A stretch of DNA of 64,000 nucleotides, taken from NCBI GenBank assembly GCA_951802425.1, contig OX637798.1, positions 2,542,001 through 2,606,000 on the forward strand. Direction: 5' to 3'. Position 1 is the first letter of the stretch; every line of letters starts with the position of its first letter. Below are positions 56,111 through 64,000 of the stretch, piece after piece. Below the pieces are notes generated by a model that was given only the letters and a program-made list of their open reading frames with translations, was not told the DNA's origin and ran no database searches. The position numbers and the translations under genes were made by a program. The DNA comes from Clavaria fumosa (lineage: Eukaryota; Basidiomycota; Agaricomycetes; Agaricales; Clavariaceae).

Positions 56111-58262
56111 TTACATTAGTTCTGCGTGGCGCAGGTGGTCTCGCAGTATGATCTCTTCGACTGAGCGAAAGTGGGCGGTTGGTCAGTCACAAGCTCGCTG
56201 AAAAGAGGCTGCGGATGGGGAGGGGAGACTAGAGGAGGCTTACCGGTGCCCAGGGTGACCGCCGTGGATTCCGTATCCTGTGCGCACGGATACCATCAAC
56301 GCAGAATGGGCGAAACGAAGGCCAATACGTACAATGACTGAAGTAAGGTGGAAGAAGAAGGGGCGTGGCTCGGGGGAGTGTTTCCGTTGTATCTCTCTGA
56401 TGTGCTGCTGGAAGTCTTGAGAAGGCAACCATCAACCAATAAGGAAAGAAGAGAAATGAAATGGGATAGAACGACACGAACACTTGGTCGTAGTAGGCAG
56501 GTCGTTCTTCCGATCGCCAAGGCTGGGCACGCTGTCCTTGATGCGGACGCCGCGGCGCAGCTTCGAGTCGAGGATGTCGCACTTTTTGAGGAAGAGGATC
56601 ATCTGCGTTTGTGCTAGCCACTTGCACGCGCATACCGCCTGCCACAGCAGGTAGCTGTCCTCGAGCCTGTTCACGCGCCGGTCCTCCTCGAGCTTCTCGT
56701 CGAAGTACGAGATGGGCGCGAGGAAGATGACCGCGTTCATGTTGTCGAAGGAGGAGTGCCATGCTGCGCGCTGGCGCACTGTGAAGATGTGGGGGGGAGT
56801 TGGTCAGCCGGCCTGGACACCCTCGGGTATAAGTGGTACGCACGGATGACCGGGTCCTGCCCACGTCGTACATGAGCCATTCTTGGCCAACCTTGCAACC
56901 TGTATCGATTTAATGGAGCAGCGGTCAGGATGAAGGCCACTTTCAAAGGGAGGGGGGGGAATGGAACGGACACGAATTTGTACTCCTGCACGCCAAGCGT
57001 GCGCAGACGGACTCGAATGACATCTGCGTCCGTCGGCTGGTAGTGGCGCGTGGCGGCTCGCTCGACGTCGTTCAGGAAGCTGCGCAGGGGCAAAGCGGGT
57101 CAGCACGCAGCACAGCAACGAAAGAGCAATAATAATAACAATAAAGCAATAGTCCCGAACGTCACGTCGATACGCACAATCCTGGGGTCTCCTCGCGCCT
57201 GACGTTCCGCTTGGTCAGAGCAGACCGCAACATAGGGTCTTCCCATATCGCCTTCATGTCGTCCGCGCGCAACGCAATGACTGCCGTGATGTCGTTCAGC
57301 TCCGCGCCCCAACCGCGCCTCGCAACAGGGGTCGGCTACTGCGCCTCTCCCGCAGCAGCAGCAGCAGCGACGGCGGCCCGCCCACAGCGGAAGCGGTCCA
57401 GTGCGGTCTTCCATCCGTTGTGCGAGTTGATCGAGAACTCTTGCCGCTGCTGCACGCAGAACGCTGGGGCTCGTGTCCGTGTCGTCGAACGGCGCGGCGG
57501 TCGTGATGGAGGTGGAGTGCACCTCGCTCGCGGCGGCGCCGAGACGCCGCTCGAATGCGCCGCAGCGGCTCGAGGGGAAGCTTCAGGCGACGGTGTTTTT
57601 CGGTGAAACGCTGCTGCTGCAGGTGGTGTGCTTGCAGCGAGGCCGGTGGGGGCGGCAGCTATGGTGGCGGAGGAAAAGGGGGCGCCTGTAGCGGTGGGCG
57701 GGGGAGAGGGAGTGGAGGTTTAGGAGCGCCGAGCCATTTCGTCGGAGGGGAGGTCGAGCACGGTGTTGACATTGCGGACGTGGTTGAGCTGGATGACGGC
57801 GCGCCATGAGACGCGTTCTTCCTGCTATTCACGGCGGGCGTAGGTGAGCTGGAAGTCTGTGGTGCATTTGTGTGGTGGGGATTCCACAAGCGTTAGTGGT
57901 AGGATCAAAGAGCGTCAGAGTGGGATCACCAAGAGATGAGTGGCGCACTTTTGAGGGTAGCGGATTTACCTGGGAGACGTCGTTTGATCAGCCAGTGAAA
58001 AGCAGTGAGATTAATGATGATGGACGTGGGTGTGGGAGAAATAATAAGACGCACGGCTCTCGCTCTGTCCCAGGAGGGAGACCTTGACGCGACGCTTCTT
58101 GCATCGGAGCGCCGCCTTTTCCTGACGGATCTGCTCGTCGATCTCCTCGCCGACGCGGCGGGCGTGGGACTCGGCGAGCTCGCGCGCCCCGTGCTTTGCC
58201 GGCGTCTCGTCGCGTGGGGGCAAGAGGGCGGCGGCGAGTGGGTCGTCGTTGTTGATGCGCAA
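56111..58262 (-). pseudogene. G-protein alpha relic, Ga-1 copy E (start codon lost)
   Basis: Minus strand, all major blocks present: C-terminus stopping at 56111; G5 exon with DTESTAVTLGTG (about 56240-56290); HIREIQRKHSPEPRPFFFHL; MILFLKKCDILDSKL (the NKCD guanine-specificity motif reads KKCD); AVIFLAPISYFDEKLEEDRR; switch II; FLNDVERAATRHYQPTDADV; helical domain; exon 1. The start codon at 58262 is TTG where copies B and D have ATG, exon 2 has a TAG for Trp (shared with copy C), and the last base of exon 1 before the P-loop intron is changed. A pseudogene with at least three separate lesions. Confidence 0.8.
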
Positions 58263-58529
58263 GTCTTGGACGGGGGTTCTGGGTGATTGATGGGGAGAAG
58301 GGGAAAGGGGGTGGAATGGAGGGGTGCGGGTACGGATACAGGTGAGGCGCGAGACGGGTGTCGTGGATGAGGAAGAGGAGGAGGAGGAGCGTTGTAGGAT
58401 TCAAAAGATGAGAGAAATTTGTTGTTTCGTAATCGAATCATCGAATGAAATTCCTTCCCCAAACTGGAAGTTGAATCATCGATCGCATTCGACCGAGATT
58501 TGATGAGTCAGAGATCTCCTTTGAACTAG
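58263..58529. other. Linker between Ga-1 and NHX, copy E
   Basis: Short GAGGAG run near 58375 and a degenerate GATGAGTCAGAGATCTCC segment shared with unit A. No gene. Confidence 0.5.
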
Positions 58530-59777
58530 CAATGACATCATCGGGGTTGCGACCTTGCCTTGATCTCAACAAGCTCTCATGTGATCAGCAAGATGTCCTG
58601 ACTCTGAGAGTGGACTTGCTTTCCCTCACCGCACAAAGGGAGTTTACTGATTATGGAGAGTACATCTATGGATTGTTTATTGCATTCGGGCTGGTCGTCT
58701 TGTCTCTTTATCTTGAAGCAATTACCCTTCGATTGAGATGTGTCTGATTGCTCTCTCTCTCGACCTACACCTTCTGAAATGGAATGTCCATGTGTCCCTC
58801 CTATTTTGCGGCATCACTTTGAAACACTACGCGTATATACACATCATGTCTCGAAAGACACACTCTCACAGCTTTTAGAGAATTTCATCTTCATCTACCT
58901 CAGATTGTCGCCATTCACGCACGAGCCCGCCAAGTTCAGAGAAGGTCACGAATTACGTCAAGCCACTCTTCACCGCCATCACCATGGTCGCTATCGTATT
59001 GACACGCTACGCCACTGCCTTTCCCTTCTCTGAGGCAATCAACTTCTTCTACAGGCACACCGCGGCCAGGGGAAACGAAGAGCCGCCGCATTCAAACCAG
59101 ATAATGCTCTTCTGGGCCGGTCTGCGCGGCGCCGTCGGTGTCGCTCTGGCTGCAGGCTTCAAAGGGCCCAACGCGCAGACGCTCCAAACGACCGTGCTCA
59201 TTGTTGTCGTGCTTAATGTCATCCTCTCTGGGGGACGTCGGCACGGATCCTCGAGATCCTCGGAATCCACACAGGGGTCGAGGGCAAGTAAGCGTCTAGC
59301 AACGAGGATGACGGCGGCGATGGATGGAATCACCGAGGCACGCGCCTAAGCAGACTTGGGCGATCGCGGCCTTACTTTGACGACGAGCCATCATATCTGA
59401 CGCCCAGGAGACAGACGTTCCCACGCAGCGACCCTGCGCGGGTCAGCACTCACTACGGGTCGTACAACCATCAGCACGGGCATGCGCAGATGGTAAACCC
59501 AGGCGCGCTGTTCTCTGCTGTGTCGTCGGAGCCGTACGAGTCGGACAGGGAGGAGGTACTGCCGATGGCGCCGACGACGTCCGCTGGTGGTGGCAGTCGT
59601 GGGAACGGCGGCGAGGAGGGGCAGGGGCGGACGGCGGATGGGGAGCTCGTGGGAGGCGAGGACGGCCAGTGGTTCCAAGCGCTTGACGAGCCGTATCCGC
59701 TGCCAATCTTCCCGAACGCGACGGCGAGCCGGACGTTCCACGCGTGCAAGGCACGGATTTGGGGGCAGGGGATGTAG
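58530..59777 (+). pseudogene. Na+/H+ exchanger relic, copy E
   Basis: The most complete exchanger relic. A possible first transmembrane part at 58620-58735 (YGEYIYGLFIAFGLVVLSLY), HHVSKDTLSQLLENFIFIYL (the FIFIYLGLS region, 58840-58900), PFSEAINFFYRHTAARGNEE, FWAGLRGAVGVALAAGFKG, LQTTVLIVVVLNVIL, and, in another frame, the cytoplasmic tail MVNPGALFSAVSSEPYESD and QWFQALDEPYPLPIFPNAT up to TAG at 59775. Several frame changes and missing segments. Endosomal/vacuolar cation-proton antiport in the intact family. Confidence 0.78.
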
Positions 59778-60392
59778 GGGGAGGTTGGACACTCCGATCG
59801 AGAGCGAAGGCGAGGAAAGGGGCGCGGAGGTAGATTTAGGAGGGGCTGGGGCGTAACGGTGGTGAGCGCCGGGATGGGAATGCGGTCAGCGTCACGGGCT
59901 CTGCGCTGCCCCTTGGGACTGTAGAGAGCCGTATGGAGCGAGGATTTTCGAGCCCAAAACTGAGGGCGACTCCACTTGATGGGCAGAGCAACAGCAACAG
60001 CAGAGATAGGTTGTTGTAATATTTACACGCGGTTAGCTTCGGGCTGCCTAGTCTGCTGTCTTATTTTTCTCTCTTGTCCGTAAACATTGCATATTCATAT
60101 TTGATCAGGATTACATCCAGGTCAAAGGTGAGAATGATACGGCTGGGCACTGGGAACGGACAGAAGACCAAAATCAATATATAAAGAAACAGCATCACAG
60201 AGATGGACGAGGAGGTATACCGCGTTGTAAGGTTGACGACTATCATGAGCGAGTAGCGATACATATAAAAGTATGGAATCAGTCGAGATGGGGAGAGGCC
60301 GAACGACGAACAAGCATAGATTACGCACCATTACAAGGCGAGCGCTTGAGACAAAGCCATAAGCGAGATGGAAGGGGTGGGCGATAGTTAGA
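59778..60392. other. Former 3' region of Ga-3, copy E, no gene
   Basis: Matches 29064-29684 closely (GTCACGGGCTCTGC, GGGCAGAGCAACAGCAACAG, GATTACATCCAGGTC). No ORF. Confidence 0.5.
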
Positions 60393-60830
60393 TTACAGTA
60401 ACTCTGTGTGGCGCAGATAGTCTCGCAGAATGATTCCTTCAACTGAAGAAAACAGGCAGTCAGTCACGAGTTTGCTGTAAACAGGGTGCGGAAGAGGAGG
60501 GGGTAGTGAAAAGAGGTTTACTGGTGGCAAAAATGATCGTCGCAATTTCCGTATACTGTGCGCGCAGATACAATCAACGCGGAATCAGCTAAATGTCAAT
60601 GCGCACGATGGTTGAAGTAACATGGAAGTAACGTGGAAGAAGAAGGAGAATAGTTCGGGGGAGTGTTTCAGGTGTATCTTCCTGAAAAATCGTCATGTCA
60701 GAGGAAGATAATAGGGCAAAAAGAGAAAGAAGAAGGACCATCTGCGTGCGCGCGAGCAAGGGGCTCGTGCACACCACATTCCACAGCCGGTAGCTGTCCA
60801 CGCTCGGGTCCTTTACGAGCTTCTGGGGGA
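60393..60830 (-). pseudogene. G-alpha 3' fragment, Ga-3 copy E
   Basis: Minus strand, near-identical to copy B: a C-terminal exon with LRH.ELL stopping at 60393, degenerate middle, and SYRLWNVVCTSPLLARTQMVLL at about 60720-60815. Abuts the promoter block of NLR5. Confidence 0.63.
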
Positions 60831-60868
60831 CGTGGTTTGGGGGAGGGCGCGAAGAGGTAGATTTGGCA

Positions 60869-60983
60869 GGTCGGCGTCACATGACACCAGAGCCGGAATT
60901 GACCGCCATCGATAAGCATCGTCGATACCGTAAGCATCGTCGTCGCAAACTTGCATCTTTCGTCGACACTACTAGTATCAATC
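60869..60983 (+). promoter_or_regulatory. Conserved 5' block of NLR5
   Basis: GGTCGGCGTCACATGACACC, GAGCCGGAATTGACCGCC, repeated ATAAGCATCGTCG-like units, CTACTAGTATCAATC, ATG at 60984. Same class as NLR2. Confidence 0.55.
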
Positions 60984-63900
60984 ATGCGCAAAGCTGTTGA
61001 CACCACCCTCGCGAAGCTAAAGTCGTCTGCAGGACCTCGGTCTCTTGCCTTCATTAGCCTCCAGAATGCTCTTGCACTTCTCAAGGAGGTTGCGGGGAAG
61101 TCGGGTGTACCAGGACTACAGGAAGGTATCAAAGGATTAGTGGTTCTCCTCGATGCTATTCAAGTGTGTGAAACATCTCATTTACCGTCCCGTCGCATTG
61201 CTCGCTAACCATCCACACAGAAGACCTCACAGAATAGCAGTGACTTGGAATCACTCGACCGTCGCGTTCGAGACTTGCATATCATGCTGCAAGAGGCATC
61301 TGATAGCGGGACCCTGACTACAGCAATGACTGACCGTATCAACCGCTTGTCTGAGTGAGTCACCATCTCCCCAGTGTAATGTTTTATTGATCTCAGTCTT
61401 GAATGGCAGATCATGGAAGTCTGTCGGTGAACAGGCACAGTGTATGATCATGCGCAACCACTTGAAACGTTTCTTCACTCGCGACCGTGATACTGTTGAG
61501 ATTACGGGCCTCATCTCTGCTATCAATGACTCAATCCAACAATTTCTTGTAAGTAAATGGTTTGTACCTTTCGGAGACCGTGATTGAGCTGTGGCTACCC
61601 CAAGGTTGAAATTACACTTGTCAATGCTCAAAAGACACTTGCCATTGAGTCCGCACTTGGAGTAAGTTCATGAGCCATAAATTGGCATAGTTGTACAGAT
61701 GTGACCGACTAATTGCTAGGAACATGCCGCCCGAGCTGAGGAACATGCTGCCCAAACTGAGGCTAATTTTCAGGTTTGTCTCTTCCTGTTAGTGTCCTTA
61801 TCTTGTTCATCATATGATTAATTTATCAGGAAATCAAGACAAGGCTCGATGACTACAGTATGGCTTATTCATAATTTGATTTAGTGCTTTACTTATGTTT
61901 GGTCCGCAGCTGGTCTCAATCTGCCTCATGCCACCACTGCTGGCTTCAGTTGCAACAATAAGCTAGTCCCATGTCTTGATGGTACTCGGAAACATATTCT
62001 TAATGAGCTATATCAATGGATTGGTCATGACATCGAAGACCTCTCCCAGGAGGGCATACTCACATCCTGTGACCATTTATGTGTCATGGGGACTCGGCAG
62101 ATATTTTGGATCAATGGTGTAGCTGGGAGTGGGAAGACTACAATTGCTTACACTGCTGCAGAGTTCTGTGAGGACAAAGGAATGCTTGCTGCGAGCTTCT
62201 TCTGCTCCAGGGATAATGCTGATTGCAGCAACCTTAATTTGGTTTTCACCACCATTGCATATCAATTGGGACAGTTTTGTCCAGAGTTCAAGGCTAGTCT
62301 TGCAGAAGTGATCAGGTTAAATCCTGATGTTGTCTACTCCAATGTCTCCTATCAGTTGAAAAGGATGATTGCCAAGCCATTGCTTGCTATGAGGAATAAG
62401 TTCCCTCGAGGTTTAGTGGTGATTGATGCTTTAGATGAGTGCAAGGATGACAATTCCACATCCACCATTCTGGCATCTTTATCTCAACACATCGACAAGT
62501 TATTCCCATTGCAATTCCTCATCACCAGTAGACCAATTCTCCAGATCACTGGAGCTTTTCAACATCCACATCTCATCAATACAACCAGGCCATTGATTCT
62601 TCATCAAGTCAAATTGGATGTCATAAAAAGTGATATCCAGTGTTATCTGAAATGGCACCTTGGTGCTATCAAGCAGAAATATCACATTCATGGAACCTGG
62701 CCATCTTCAAGAGATGTTGAAGACTTGACCCATATGTCCTCTGGCCTGTTCATATTTGCTGCTACTGCAGCAAGGTTCATTGATGCTGCTGATCCCAGAG
62801 GGCAATTGAAGATACTTTTGAACAAAAAATCTATTACTGGCTTCTCTCCTCTGCAGCATCTGGATCAGTTGTACTCCCAAGTGCTCAACACTGCATTCCC
62901 AGATATTCCTGATCACCTTGGAGCCAAATTGCAATTGATTCTAGGTGCCATTGTCACCCTTCAGGATCCTCTCCCATCAGATCAATTGGAGGATCTGCTT
63001 GAATGTGATGTTCTTGGTTATCTTCAGCATTTACAGGCAATCATCACCCATCCAAATGATGGTGTTGGAGTTATTAGATTGATTCACCCATCATTCTTTG
63101 ACTTCATTGTGGATTCTACTAGATGCCATGATGAGCAGTTTAGAATCAATCTTCAAGAGCAGCATACCATCATGGCAGAGAAATGTCTGACCATGATGAA
63201 AAGGCTGCAGAAGGATATTTGTGGGATAAGAGATCCCACCAAATTCAACCATGAGGTTCCAGATCTCCCAGAGATGATATCCAATCACATCTCATGCAGC
63301 CTGCAGTATGCATGTAAATATTGGGGTGTGCATGTTTGCAGTGGCAAGCTTTCCAGTGATGTATTGAAGCTTCTAGGACATTTTTGCTCAAATCATTTGT
63401 TACACTGGATAGAGGTCTGCAGCCTTCTTGGGCATCTAAGAGATGCATTGCAAATGTTGGCATCTGTGCATGCCTGTCTTGCAGTAAGTGCATATCCTTG
63501 TCAGTTGAGGTTGTCAAAACTAATATGTAATCCTTTCTGCAGATCAGGAAAGATGTGCATATGATCTCAGCACTGTTATATGATGGTCAAAGATTGATTC
63601 AAGAGTTCTTTCCAGCCATCAGTGTATCTGCTTTGCAGGTGTATTTTTCAGCTTTGCCCTTCACCCCAACTGGCACTGAACTATACAATACCTATCATAA
63701 GCAGATGGAGGGTGCAGTGATAGTGCAATTGGCATTACCAAAAGAATGGAGTGCATGTATACAGGTCATAGAGGGCCATTCTGATGGGGTCACATCAGTA
63801 TCATTCTCTCCAGATGGCACAAGGATAATTTCAGGGTCTCATGACAAGACAGTGAGAGTGTGGGATGCAGTCACTGGTGCTCATCTGCAGACACTTGAGG

Positions 63901-64000
63901 GCCATTCTGATGGGGTCACATCAGTGTCATTCACTTCAGATGGCACAAGGATTCTTTCAGGGTCTTATGACCAGACAGTGAGAGTGTGGGATACAGTCAC
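60984..64000 (+). CDS. NACHT-WD40 receptor NLR5 (5' part, runs off window)
   Basis: Exons: 60984-61163, 61221-61354, 61410-61548, 61605-61661, 61720-61773, 61830-61857, 61910-63483, 63543 to beyond 64000. Exon 4 is 57 nt instead of 36 because of a 21-nt in-frame insertion, which adds seven residues. Exon 5 has two heptads. Walker A and Walker B (VVIDALDEC) intact. Exon 8 lacks three bases near its start (HMISALL) without breaking the frame. WD40 repeats begin at 63771; one complete and part of a second are visible ([20 protein letters not shown]). All visible sequence is open, so this copy is probably intact. Confidence 0.9.
61720..61761 (+). repeat. Heptad minisatellite, 2 units (NLR5)
   Basis: Two 21-bp units coding EHAARAE and EHAAQTE, followed by ANFQ. 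Confidence 0.87.

Overview
The window looks like a piece of an Agaricomycete (mushroom-forming basidiomycete) genome. Short 50-60 nt introns with GT...AG borders and CTAAC-type branch sites, NACHT-WD40 genes, fungal-type G-alpha subunits, vacuolar-type Na+/H+ exchangers and Ty3/gypsy elements with chromodomains all point there. I cannot name the species.

Layout. Five tandem copies of one NACHT-WD40 receptor gene (NLR1-NLR5, all on + strand) start at 3407, 30290, 39435, 49569 and 60984. All share eight exons: an all-helical N-terminal region (exons 1-4), a small exon coding for a variable number of 7-residue units (exon 5), the NACHT exon (exon 7), and one large exon with 12-15 near-identical 42-residue WD40 repeats plus a conserved tail (exon 8). 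NLR1, NLR2 and NLR3 are open throughout (1390, 1362 and 1518 aa). NLR4 is cut inside WD repeat 8 by a 1,076-bp foldback element. NLR5 runs off the window.

The genes are separated by about 5 kb of co-duplicated, decaying sequence: a G-alpha relic on the minus strand (Ga-1), an NHX-type Na+/H+ exchanger relic on the plus strand, and then either a second G-alpha fragment plus an NHX tail (upstream of NLR1, 3, 4) or a different G-alpha 3' fragment (upstream of NLR2, 5). The NLR exons tolerate only indels that are multiples of three, while the G-alpha/NHX parts carry stops and frameshifts. The receptor is therefore the unit under selection and the rest is passenger sequence.

The NLR1-NLR2 interval carries a nested insertion of 17.3 kb (8405-25751, 7-bp flanking duplication). 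It holds a TIR-type sequence (8846-25367), inside it a Ty3/gypsy element (Ty3-A, 10525-25342, + strand), and inside its pol a second Ty3/gypsy element (Ty3-B, 14475-20370, - strand). Each LTR element has matching LTRs and a 5-bp target duplication. Ty3-A carries an unidentified accessory gene after integrase. Its whole coding region is packed with perfect short hairpins (about 80-90 seen by eye, many with 8-10 bp stems), a structure I do not find in Ty3-B or the surrounding genes. This is the most unusual signal in the window.

Working together: the NLR array fits a non-self recognition (heterokaryon-incompatibility-like) receptor family that diversifies by repeat shuffling in both WD40 repeats and a coiled-coil-like heptad exon, by gene conversion between copies, and by transposon insertion.
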